64,000 nucleotides of DNA, taken from contig CM057456.1 in assembly GCA_016271365.2 (NCBI GenBank), forward strand, positions 663,861,501-663,925,500. Reading direction: 5' to 3'. Made by a program: the position numbers and the translations under genes. The stretch's first letter is position 1. Each line of letters opens with the position of its first letter. Below are positions 1 through 9,730 of the stretch, one piece after another. Source of the stretch: Neoceratodus forsteri. Its lineage: Eukaryota > Chordata > Ceratodontiformes > Ceratodontidae. The notes beneath the pieces are model-generated. The model ran no database searches and had not been told where the DNA came from. It saw nothing but the letters and a program-made list of their open reading frames with translations.

Positions 1-852
1 ATGGAGGAAGCTGATTGGCCCAGAGGTTTTGGAAGCCGTGATGATATCGGGCTACATCATCATGGCTTCAGAAAACCTCCAGTCACCAGCCTCCTCACAG
101 GCAAGAGATCCTCCGACTGCAACGTTCACCTCACCCAGACGCCTAGAGCGAGTCACTCATCAACATGACCAGCAAAAAAAAATATTCCCACTGCTGAAGT
201 TATTAAAACTCCACCAAGGTGCATACATAACTAAAACACCGGCTCCCAACCAAGAAATACTGAGACATCACCATGCCGCTCAGCAGACACCAATGGACAC
301 TCATTCAAAAACATCCCAATACCATAACGGACCTTCCCAACCAAACATCTGCCAGCTCGTGGACAAAATGACCTCGCCCTTTTAGCTATTGTTTTTAAAA
401 AAAGATTTTGCCAATCTCACCTGCTCCTTCAAAACACAATGCAAGCAGTTTACCCCTCTGCTCTATGAAACAATCGCAACACAGCACCTTGGACGGACAG
501 GTTGTGGTGGCGACGTGATGAGACCAGAGCACAACTGACACAATAGCAGTCCGTGTCAGCAGTGCTTTCATGAAAAACGAAATCCACACAGATTTTTACC
601 GTGTCCCAGAGCAGACTGGGTCAAATGTTGAGAAAACACAGTTCAGCATTAGTGCTGAGAAAGTGACACTGGGTTCACAGATGCACTCCTCCATTGAACT
701 CCACTTACAACAGCGCCACCTGCTGCCCATACCCTCCAGGAACTATTTCTTTCAAAGATATTCCTCCATCACTCCAAAAAAGACATTAAAATATTTTAAA
801 AGTGGATTTTTTATTATTTTCTCAACAGAAAACTATTAAACCAGTTCATAAT
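1..852. other. Upstream flank, no recognised gene
   Basis: The open frames here (up to 118 codons) have no recognisable domain, no compositional sign of coding and no plausible splice structure. I see nothing identifiable except a CTCF-like motif at 713-726. Confidence 0.5.
713..726 (-). promoter_or_regulatory. CTCF-like motif
   Basis: GCGCCACCTGCTGC on the plus strand is the reverse complement of a sequence matching the vertebrate CTCF core (CCASYAGRKGGCRS) at 13 of 14 positions. It lies about 1.4 kb upstream of the chemokine receptor coding exon. Occupancy cannot be judged from sequence, and single matches of this quality also occur by chance or inside old SINEs. Confidence 0.25.
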
Positions 853-998
853 AGCAATAATGCATTCCAGGGTGTAGTATATTAGGGATATCGCCACTTC
901 TCGGGTCATTGGACGCACTCGGCCTGCGGCCTCGTGCCCAACCACCCGAGGCGTGACGATATCCCACGATATACCACACCCTGTCGTGCATTATTGCT
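853..998. repeat. Foldback MITE, copy 1
   Basis: Two imperfect inverted arms of about 41 bp (853-893 and 957-998) begin AGCAATAATGC and end GCATTATTGCT. The loop has a further short stem (CTCGGGT / ACCCGAG). The outer sequence, ending TTATTGCTTAATTGTC, recurs at a second hairpin at 61,253-61,401, so this is a dispersed family. It has no coding capacity. A non-autonomous DNA transposon is the simplest reading. Confidence 0.6.
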
Positions 999-1568
999 TA
1001 ATTGTCATGACCTTCCTTTTATGTCCATAATATTGCCTATACGTGGCCAGCCATGTGTAGTTGCATCTGTTTAAGTAATCTCAAAAGTGCTTTGACAAAA
1101 AAAGAAATCGAGAACTTTGTTCTTTATATTGGAAGGGTATTATAATGTATGGGTAGCCCTCATTACCCACTGAAAGTAAGATGTTTACAACCTAGTAATC
1201 CCACTGTCATGATGTCAGAACCTTATAAACCCCTCTCATCTATGTCACGGCAGTGGGTTTACAAAACGGAATGCCAGTGTTTTTCAGTATTCTACACACC
1301 CAGAACATGATTGTTAGTCTCAGTACAGTATTCAAATAACATTCCAATTGTCACAGTTTACTGTTACTGAGTCTAGCGATTGCCATGTCTAATAGAGATT
1401 TTAACGCTGGTGCTATTTTTGCCCGCTGTCGTTCAGTCCATGTAGCTTAATAAATTGTTTTCCTACACAATCATATGGCCATGGTACAGATTCATTAATA
1501 AGGTATGGCTAAATTATTTGTGTTGGAGGGGTAACTTCTTATGTCACGTCCCATACACTATAAATGAC

Positions 1569-1704
1569 AATGCCTGATGTACAGGTGATAACCACGGTGT
1601 AATCAACTCTTGTGGTTGGTGGGGCTGTGCTCTCACGGTTTACTGGTGCTCTAGCAACCACTCGAGGTGATTACAGTGTGGTTATCATGTGTACATCAGG
1701 CATT
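1569..1704. repeat. Hairpin MITE-like inverted repeat
   Basis: The left arm starts AATGCCTGATGTACAGGTG and the right arm is its near reverse complement, ending ACATCAGGCATT, with arms of about 50 bp. The loop is short. The element lies in the putative 5' intron or upstream region of the chemokine receptor gene. The family is not recognised and is distinct from the 853-998 hairpin. Confidence 0.55.
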
Positions 1705-2090
1705 ATCCTCTATATAATGTTAGCATGAAACTGATAACTTTTTTGTAAACTAGTGCACTGTGAAAAGTTCCAAGATGTCCTTACTCTGATTCAGTAGAAA
1801 GAAACATCTTGATTTACAGAACAGAGTTGAAAACCTAAAATTGGTTTATTAATAACAGGGGTTACAGTGTCAGCTATTTGCACATTTTAAAATGTTGTTA
1901 GTTCAAAAATATAAATAGCATGACAGGCACAGATGGTATGCAGCTAAATGTCGCCAATTGCAGGGTGTTTCTAGTTAGTCAATACGTTATTGTGTGCTTA
2001 ACATTTGCCGACCTTAACAAGACAGTTCTGAAGATAAGATGCCTCCTCTGTTTTCATTCTGAATCCAAATGGTAACAATGTATTAACCAC

Positions 2091-2108
2091 TGTTCATTTT
2101 TCCTCAGG
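2091..2108 (+). other. Splice acceptor before the receptor coding exon
   Basis: A T-rich tract followed by CCTCAG ends at 2107, and one base later comes the receptor ATG. Chemokine receptor genes commonly have a non-coding 5' exon and a single coding exon beginning at or near an acceptor, so this site probably joins an upstream 5' UTR exon that I could not locate. Confidence 0.55.
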
Positions 2109-3209
2109 ATGTCCACAGTTAACTACCCAGATCGAGAAGATAATGAGTCATACTATTACTATTATAGCTACAACATTGATGATTTACCAGAACCTTGTAA
2201 AAAGGATGGCGTGAGGGACTTCAGATCATACTTCCTACCAGCGCTTTACTCCTTAGTGTTTATAATTGGTCTAGTGGGGAATGCTCTGGTTGTCCGTGTC
2301 CTCTGCCCAATCCTATGCAAACGAATGAAGACAATGACAGATGTGTATCTCTTCAATCTAGCTGTCTCAGATCTGCTCTTCGTCATCACCTTGCCGTTCT
2401 GGGCTTACACTGCTGCATACGAGTGGATTTTTGGAGAAACTTTATGCAAATTAGTCTCATGGAGCTATGTGATTGGATTTTACAGCAGCATTTTTTTTAT
2501 CATGGCCATGAGCGTGGAGAGATACGTAACAATAGTTCATGGCATGAAAGCAAAAAAATTCCCAAGACTAATATCAGGCATTTTTGCAACCTGCCTTATT
2601 TGGCTAGTGGCCTGTGCAATCTCAGTTCCAGAGGTACATTTCAACACAGTACAGTACGAGAACAGTCGTATGACCTGTAGACCAAGCCTTAATAATGATA
2701 AGGTTAAAAAATGGAACCTTTTTCATAATTTTGAAATCAATATCATAGGACTGTTCATTCCTCTAATTGTAATGACCTTCTGCAATGCACGAATTATCAA
2801 GGCCTTACTTGAAAAGTGGTCTTTTAGTCCCCAAGGTTGGAAAATACGCAGAGCTGTAAGGCTCATTTTTATTGTGATGCTTGTATTTTTCATCTTCTGG
2901 ACACCATACAATATTGCTCTTTTGCTGCGTTCTTTGGAAATACTTGGTGTGTTTGAAGGTTGCTTTTTGAGCAAGAACCTAGACATTTCACTGCAAGTGA
3001 CAGAAAGCATTGCATTTGTTCACTGTTGCTTGAACCCAGTTATCTATGTCTTTGTTGGAGCCAAGTTTAAGCATTATCTGCTTGAACTCTTAAAGAAATG
3101 GCTTCCATCTTTCATTATTTGTAAAATCTGTGACACTTCCCGGCGAGAGAGTGTTAGCTCAGTGCAGACACAGTCTTCCTATGATCAGAATGTTTTTTCT
3201 GCTTTGTAA
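2109..3209 (+). CDS. CC chemokine receptor (CCR4/CCR8-like GPCR)
   Basis: A 366-residue class A GPCR of the chemokine receptor family, predicted to bind a CC chemokine at the leukocyte surface and signal through Gi. The N-terminus is tyrosine-rich (residues 15-21, likely sulfated) with an NES glycosylation site at 12. Four extracellular cysteines (30, 113, 190, 285) fit the two receptor disulfides. TM1 has GNALVV (57-62), TM2 ends TLPFW (94-98), TM6 has FWTPYN (263-268) and TM7 has HCCLNPVIY (305-313). The C-tail is Ser/Thr-rich. Length is typical and coding is uninterrupted. The TM3 DRY motif reads ERY (137-139), and intracellular loop 2 lacks the usual HAVFALKART-type sequence, having HGMKAKKFPR. 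The N-terminus (PEPC..DG) and TM1 resemble CCR4, while parts of TM3 and the tail resemble CCR8, so orthology is unresolved. The start is the first ATG after a splice acceptor. Confidence 0.92.
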   Translation: MSTVNYPDREDNESYYYYYSYNIDDLPEPCKKDGVRDFRSYFLPALYSLVFIIGLVGNALVVRVLCPILCKRMKTMTDVYLFNLAVSDLLFVITLPFWAYTAAYEWIFGETLCKLVSWSYVIGFYSSIFFIMAMSVERYVTIVHGMKAKKFPRLISGIFATCLIWLVACAISVPEVHFNTVQYENSRMTCRPSLNNDKVKKWNLFHNFEINIIGLFIPLIVMTFCNARIIKALLEKWSFSPQGWKIRRAVRLIFIVMLVFFIFWTPYNIALLLRSLEILGVFEGCFLSKNLDISLQVTESIAFVHCCLNPVIYVFVGAKFKHYLLELLKKWLPSFIICKICDTSRRESVSSVQTQSSYDQNVFSAL

Positions 3210-3393
3210 AGGAAAACAACTGTAGCTACCAGCATTTGTAAAAATTATGTTTGCTGGCATTTATTATCTTCTGTAGCCTTGGGTTTATAAACTATTGTAA
3301 AAAAAAAAATACAAAAAAGGTATATTTTGCAAGAAAATGACGTAGCTTCTATACCAGATGGAGGACAGTGGGCTACTAAGAAAGGTTCCAGGG

Positions 3394-3399
3394 AATAAA
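3394..3399 (+). terminator. Candidate polyadenylation signal
   Basis: AATAAA lies 185 bp downstream of the receptor stop codon. It is the first canonical hexamer after the stop and would give a 3' UTR of about 200 bases. Confidence 0.45.
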
Positions 3400-3487
3400 T
3401 GTTTTACAGTGAATTAACAAAGGCATCCCCTAATATAGGAACTGAGTAAATATCTGTAGGAAACAGGGGGAGAAGCTACGTGATGTT

Positions 3488-3490
<3 letters not shown>

Positions 3491-3523
<33 letters not shown>
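3491..3523. repeat. (GA)n microsatellite
   Basis: Uninterrupted GA dinucleotides, about 16 units. A shorter GA run occurs at 3885-3901. Confidence 0.95.
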
Positions 3524-3525
<2 letters not shown>

Positions 3526-4611
3526 AGAAAATTCCAGTCAGTTTGGATCTAGACAGTGTCTGAGGGACTCAGAAAGAGATCTAAGAGTGCAGCTGGGAGC
3601 AAAGGGCCTGGGCTGAGCTAGGGTTTACCTATCAGGGCTCAACTGGAGGCAGGTATCCAGGTCTGGGTTATTCCTCAGGTCGCCTTGCCTGTCAGGTTCT
3701 AGTCCCCAGTGGGTTAGCTGTAATAGGCGAGAATGGAGTGGGGGATGGGGGGGGGGCAGACAGACAGACAGTCAGTCACTGAGCTGTTGGAGAGAAGGGA
3801 ACAATCTGCAATAGGGCAAGAGGCCAGAAAAGAGAAGTTCACAAGTTCATAGAAGTATAAATGTCTGTGAGGGAAAAAATGGCAGAGAGAGAGAGAGAGA
3901 GCTGTACTTAAAGTGAGAAGAGTGACAAAATAATTAGGACTGGAACTAGCAAGGGTAGGGACCTGAAAGAGAAAGAGATAGTTAGCCTTTGAGGAGAAGT
4001 GCTCATATGGAACACAGCACCCAGATATGATCCAGGAAGTTGGAGGAGATTGAGTAGTGGCAGTAGAGCCATACAGTGGGGGCAAGACAAATCTTCCCAT
4101 ATTTGTTGATGCCCTATACACCTGGGGAAGGTCACACATGTTGACTAAGTGCTGTACTTTTCCTAATGGAGCTCACATATTGCTTGTCTGCCTCACATCT
4201 GGTAACTGAGGGTAGAGCACTGGGGTAGGATCTTATTAGGATGTAATGTAACATGCCTTTGAGAGTATGAGCAGTGGAAAATGTGATCAGAAGCCCAAGC
4301 CAGTATGTAACTACTGGGATGGGGAGAGCTGATTGTGGTAGTACCAAGTAAATGCCATCGGAGAGTGTATTGAGAGTAAAATAAATTCCTGCTACTTGCC
4401 TGGAGACCTGTGTGTGGACAATGAATTTGTTTAAACAAAAGTAAAGTTGTCTAGTGCATGTGAGCATGTTAGTTACTTACTTACTTGCCAGCTGATAAAG
4501 GCCACATGATCTGTCGAGTCTGCTCAAGTGTGTGCTAGCACCCCACTTTGCATCTGCCCCTCACCCCTTCACATTCCCACACAGATGAATGCCAAGTGGA
4601 GGCAATTTAAG
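3524..4611. other. Intergenic, no recognised gene
   Basis: Purine-rich sequence with short spurious open frames on the minus strand. I recognise no domain, RNA gene or transposon terminus. Confidence 0.4.
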
Positions 4612-4978
4612 GAGGCACTATAGCGCAGTGGTCAAAGGCTCTGAGCTGCAATTCTGGTCACATCCAGCAGACGAGACCTGGGTTTGAATCCCACAGCTTC
4701 CACTTGCATACTGTGTGACCCTGAGCAAGTCACTTAACTTTCTTGTGCTCCCAGGTTGCTCCTGTAAAAAAGCTCTCAGCTTAAAGTGCCATTCCTGGTT
4801 AAAACAACTGAAAAATTTCCAGTAGTTTCCCCATGGTTCCACCAAAACCACTAAGTATCCTGCCCAGCCCCCTCCTGTTGTAGAAAGACCTGTAGTAATT
4901 GACAGTCAGAGGTTAGCATTGCACAGTGGCAACCCATCAGGGCCAAGGGTGCAAATAAAGTTGCTGTAAAAAAAAAAT
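4612..4978 (+). mobile_element. tRNA-derived CORE-SINE (MIR-like)
   Basis: The 5' part is tRNA-like: a box A resembling TAGCGCAGTGGTCAAAGGC (4622 on) and a box B GGTTTGAATCC (4681-4691). It is followed by TGTGTGACCCTGAGCAAGTC and ACTTAACTTTCTTGTGC (about 4711-4748), which matches the conserved CORE segment shared by MIR and related vertebrate SINEs. The copy ends in an A-run near 4968-4977. Pol III boxes are slightly degraded, so it is probably inactive. Confidence 0.75.
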
Positions 4979-5759
4979 CAACAACGTTTTAAAATAAAAA
5001 TAATGCACTGCATCAATCTGTGGTCAGGTTCCCCTAGACTGCCCTCAAGCTTCCACTTGCACTGAGTATTACCCCAAACCATTCCCTATCTATGGAGTTG
5101 CACTTCTTGATTCAGGTTCCAGAGGCCAGATTTTCAAAGGTCAGAGAATGATGTACCGTGCTTGCATCAAATAACAAACTCTGGTCACAGCAGATATGGC
5201 TGTGGAGAGCTTTTGGGATGCTTTTACCCATTATTTCTAATGAATTTGCACAATGCAGATCTGTTTTATTTTTTATTTATTTATTTATTTATGTATCTAT
5301 GTATGTCTAGGATTACAACATACCTTTGAGCCAAGGCTCTTTTACAAAGGTTCCACGTCAGAAAACAGTACAATACAGTAAATAAGGTAGCAGAGCTGGT
5401 TTCAATGGGAAAACAATGTAATAGACAGGATAAGCTGTGCTAGTGTGAGGTAACATAGGAGAAGACAGGGTAACATACTGATTGGGGTGGAGAGGTGGGA
5501 AGAGGGGACAATGGAAACACAAAGTGTGGTATGGTTACATAAGAGGAGGAAAGAGCAGCCGGAGGCCTTGTCAACACCACAGAGCAGAAGTAACATAGCT
5601 AAGCATAACAAGGTGAAGTGCTTATGAAGGGAAGGAGAGGGGGGATGGGGGATAGTCAGGAAGGGGAAGGGAGTGGGAGAAAAGGGAGAAGGGGATAATA
5701 AGTGCTAGGGAGGAGGAGGAGCATAGAAAGTGGACTGTGGTGATTATAGGTAACAGTCA

Positions 5760-7727
5760 CAGGAGATAGAGTCAGTGAGATGGAGGTGGAGCTTAGATTT
5801 GAATGAGCCAAGAGTGGTAGTGGAAGAGATGTTGGGGCTGAGTCCATTTAGCCAGCTGGGCGCTCTATGGGCAAAAGATCTTTGCTCCTGGGAGGTGAGA
5901 CAGCAGGGGACCTGGAGGAGCTGGGATTCAGAGCTCCTGGTGTTTCAAGGATTCAGTCTTTGACTCAGTAAGGCTTGGACTGCAGGAGGGTCGAGGCCCA
6001 TGGTAACTTTCTTTGCCATGATGCAGGTTAGATACTTTATGCAGTTGGATAGTTGAACCATCCAGATTGGGCATACAGGTCACATGTATGTGTGAGGTAG
6101 TGAGCACCAGAGCTGAGCCTACATGCCTTGTTAAGGGATGTCAATATTTATTTGAGGGCAGTAGCGGAAGCAGAGCAGTAGATTTTTAGTCCGTAGTCAA
6201 TGATGGAGACCACCGAGCTCTGGACAGTGCTCTTCAGGGCTTCTACCATGAAATGTTGTCTGTGTCAGTATAGCAGGCCTAAACGTGTGTTGGCAACTTT
6301 GGCAACACCATCTATGTAGTCCCTATAGGAAATATCTGAGTCCAGATATATCCCTAGGTATTTGAATGACTGCACCTGTTCAAGGGTGCTTCCATGGCTG
6401 GTTGAAATAGTGAGGGGGTGAAGTCTATGCCTGTTGTGAGGCAGTTAAAAAGCATTGCCTTGTTTTTTTAGGGTTAAGGACCAGCTTATGTCTGCTAAAC
6501 CACTTTTCCACTGAGGCAGAGCCTTGCTGAAGATTGAGTTGTAGGAGCACAGGGTCCTTGTGGGAGGAGAAGATTATAGCATCGTCTGCATAGAAGATGA
6601 GTTGTTCAGGACAGGATTTTGGAGGGTGTTAAGGAAAGGCTGAAAAGTAGTGGGCCCAAGGTGGACCCCTGAGGGACTCCAGAATAGACTGGTCTGGGAT
6701 CCGAGTGGATACCTGCAATTTTTACTCTTTGTGACCGATTTTGCAGGAAGCTATTGAACCACGCTATAGCATCAGGAGAGAGCCCTGTAAGCAGGAGTTG
6801 TTTAATTAGCAGACAGTGGTGGACAGTGTCATACGCCTTAGTTAGATCGACAAATACTGCCCCGGCTAGATGACCTTTATCCAAGGTGCTGTGTAGTGCT
6901 CTAGTGAAGTCCAGTAATGCAGATGAGGTACTGTGTTCTTTTCTGAAACCATGTTGTTGCGTACATAAAAGATTGTGTTTTTCCAGGTAGTCAGTGAGTT
7001 GGTCTGCCACTATGCATTCGAGAGCCTTGGAGAGAGGAAGTAGTATAGAAATTGGTTGATAATTCCCATGGAAGGTCTTATGCCCGCTTTTGTGGACTGG
7101 TGTAACTGTAGCAACTTTCCATTTGTCAGGGAACTGACTGAAGCTAAGGGAGAGGTTGAGCATTTGTGTTAATGGGACTAGAACCTCATCAAGGGTGAGG
7201 GATAGCAGTTTGAGGTCCAGCGAGTCCCCACTAGTTCTTGACTTGGAAATTGCTTTGGTGATGTGTTTCAAGGCTTCGTGCAGCTTTACTGTTTTGAAAT
7301 AGAAGGGCGGGTGATTGGAAAGGGTAGGATAGCCACAAGGAGTAGTGGAGGTAGTATCCAGGAAAAAATCCAGGGGGAGAAAGCTGTTTAGGTCAGTGAA
7401 CGCGTCATTGAAGGTGTTAGCAATGACCAGGGGATCAAGCGTGATGGACTCATCAACCTTTAGCATACTTGGGGGGGATTTGGGCTGCTTCTCTGTGACC
7501 TCTTTGATGTTCTTCCAAAAGTCAGACCCATTTCCCCAGGTGTTGGAAAGAGTTTCTCTGTAGTACGTACTTTTCTGTAGTCGAATGGATTTTGTGCAGT
7601 TGTTGCAGGCACGTTTGTAGTTCTGTATGTTGTGTTGGGCACCAGAGGCCCTAGCTAGAGCCCAGAGGTGGTCTCTAGATTTTAGTTGTGCTAGAAGCTC
7701 ACTTGTTAGCCATGGGTTGTAGAGCAC
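5760..7727 (-). pseudogene. LINE-A reverse transcriptase domain, frameshifted
   Basis: A 373-codon open segment (7727-6606) contains the RT fingers and palm: FPDKWKVATVTPVHKSG, NYQPISILLPLSKALE, QHGFRKEHSTSSALLDF, FVDLTKAYDTVHH and SGVPQGSTLGPLLFS. The frame breaks at about 6606. The YADD active site continues in another frame at 6581-6592 (FYADDAIIFSS), and a C-terminal segment with the usual NGLSP..TLGSFKSKL pattern runs to about 5760 with further stops. The motif order is that of a complete RT; it is inactive as it stands. Confidence 0.8.
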
Positions 7728-7736
7728 CTTGACTTT

Positions 7737-8640
7737 TCATTCTTTGAGTGGGGCGTAGGAGTCATATGCTGCGTTGAAGGAGGTGATAAAGTAGTTGAGA
7801 GCTGAGTTAACATTTGCAGATTGGTAAATGGGAGACCAGTCATGCAGACTGAGGCAGGATTTAAGGTGACTTAGATGACCACATGGGAGGACTCTGCTGG
7901 TGATGACTTTAGGCGGAGGCTTGCAGAATTTGTTTGACCACTTACAGATAACAGGGGAGTGGTCGCTTAGTGAGTTGGGAAGGACATCGGTGTTGCAGAT
8001 ATGGGAAGGATGACTGATAAGAACCCAGTCCAGAAGGGTACTAATGCCTGTTTTGTAGTTTTTTTCTAGTGGAGGAGAAACCATTTGTGAGAGGTTAACT
8101 GATGATATAGCATCCCAAGAGACAGCAGCATCAGATGCATGCCAGTTTATATTAAAGTCACCTAGTATGATAGTCTCAGCACCTACAAGTTGGGTTTTGA
8201 AAAAGTACAGGATGGTTGTGAGGCTTTTCCCTTGGTCTTTTGGGGGGATGTAAACTGCAATAACTGTGAGGGCTTTGTTGTGTGCACCTAAGAGTATTTT
8301 AATTGGTAGGATCTGAGCTGCAGGGTCTTGGAGAGCGGTAGAGATGGGGCACCCCATGAGATAGTCTTTGATGTAAATTGCACAACCCCCTCCTCTTTTG
8401 GACACATGATGCAGCCTATGCACATTATACCCTGGTAGTTCAATTGCCAAGTCCGGAACTTTAGGCATCAGCCATGTTTAGACAATTGTAAGGATGTCAG
8501 GGCTGTGTTGGTTTACAAAGGCTCATGTGGCATCAAGCTTGGGGATCAGGCAGCAGATGTTAATGGTAGCGATGATTGGGCCCCCCATAGATTTCACATG
8601 GCAGGCAGTGCTAGTAGAGCATGGGCCTGGGTTTGGGTGC
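7737..8640 (-). pseudogene. LINE-A APE-type endonuclease domain
   Basis: This encodes the apurinic/apyrimidinic-like endonuclease that nicks target DNA to prime reverse transcription. Visible motifs are HPNPGP near the N-terminus (about 8640), RGGGCAIYIKD, GDFNINWH, LLDWVLISHP and the catalytic LSDHSPV (about 7950-7972). The 243-codon uninterrupted stretch runs 8468-7737. Upstream the frame carries stops near 8470-8520 that interrupt the start of the domain. It is separated from the RT part by a stop near 7728-7736, so the original single ORF2 is broken. Confidence 0.75.
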
Positions 8641-9730
8641 ACATTTTCTAATATCAGCAGGAGGAGGAGCAGGAGCTTCAGGGTGCACAAACAGAGTTTC
8701 TTGAAGGATAGATTATGGGTTTATTGCTTGCAATAAGATATTTGGTGGTGCTGGTGTTTGTCCCACAGTGACATCATGTATGACAGAGGAGATAGGAGGG
8801 TCCATGGCCGAATCTGGAGGAGATATGGAGCAGAAAATCAGAGGCCTGAGAGGTCCTTGGGGGAGAGTAGTGCTCATAATGCAGTGTGCCTAGGTATCGA
8901 TATGGGATATCTAGCTGGTAGGTAGGTAGGAGGGGAGGAGGGGTAGCAGGCTCCAGATAGGTAGGAGAGGTGAAGCAGGGAGGTGAGAATAGTGAGATAA
9001 ATCAACATTTTGGGAAGGGTATACATGTTCAGTAGGTAGGCGAGAGGTAGCAGAGCAGGGGCACCAAGAATGAGAAAGGAGAGTGTGAGAAGGGGCAGAA
9101 ATCAGTAGAAAAAATGGGGGGGAGGAACAGAGAGGGAGGGTAAGAGGGGTAGTAGTAGCAATGAAAGAGAAAGAGAAGGTAGAAACCTGGGAGGGACCAA
9201 TGGGGATTGAAGCAGGGAGGGTCAGAGAAGAGATGGGTGGAGCTGAAGTCTATTTAATAAAGGTAGGGGAGTGGGGCAGGTGCAAATTTTCGGCACTTTG
9301 CAATGAAAATGAATGGGTGCTAACTCCAGAGAAGCACAGAGAAAGAGGGGCCAATCAGGAGCAGAGGCCAAAATGGGAGTCCAATCAGGGGTTCCAGCAC
9401 TGAGCAAGCAACCAATGACAGCTGCTTTCGGCTTCCCCGGTCCTGGATGAAGGCTTACCTGACTTTGCTGGAATCTCTGTGGGGTCCTGAAGTGGCAGTG
9501 TGGGTGGACAGACTAGGAGAGCCGTGTCTGCAAGAGAAGAGAGCCCAGTCAAGGGCTGGATCTAAGTGGGGGAAAACAGAGAGACCATTAGCTTTAGAGA
9601 GGTGAGGACAAAGGGAATGACGAGAAATTAAATCGGGGTGGTAGACTACGGCCAGAGATGGCAGAGTAGAAAGAGAGTAACTGTGGAAGGTGGGGGGGTG
9701 GCCAGGGACAAGCAAGAACAATCTAAATTT

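Larger units (their letters stand above)
5263..9730 (-). mobile_element. LINE-A, long non-LTR retrotransposon
   Basis: A minus-strand LINE of the L2/CR1/Rex group. Its 3' end is an A-rich (AAAT)n tail at 5263-5292 (TTTA on plus). Immediately upstream is a short UTR stem-loop (GAGCC..GGCTC, about 5328-5342) also found in other LINEs of this window. Going 5' along the element come reverse transcriptase (about 5760-7727), APE endonuclease (about 7737-8640) with an N-terminal NPNPG-type motif near 8640, and a 5' region to about 9.7 kb with no recognised ORF1. The 5' limit is uncertain. Confidence 0.75.

Noticed and set aside
29..385. 118-codon open frame at the window start
   Set aside because: No recognisable domain, no splice context, and composition unlike coding sequence.
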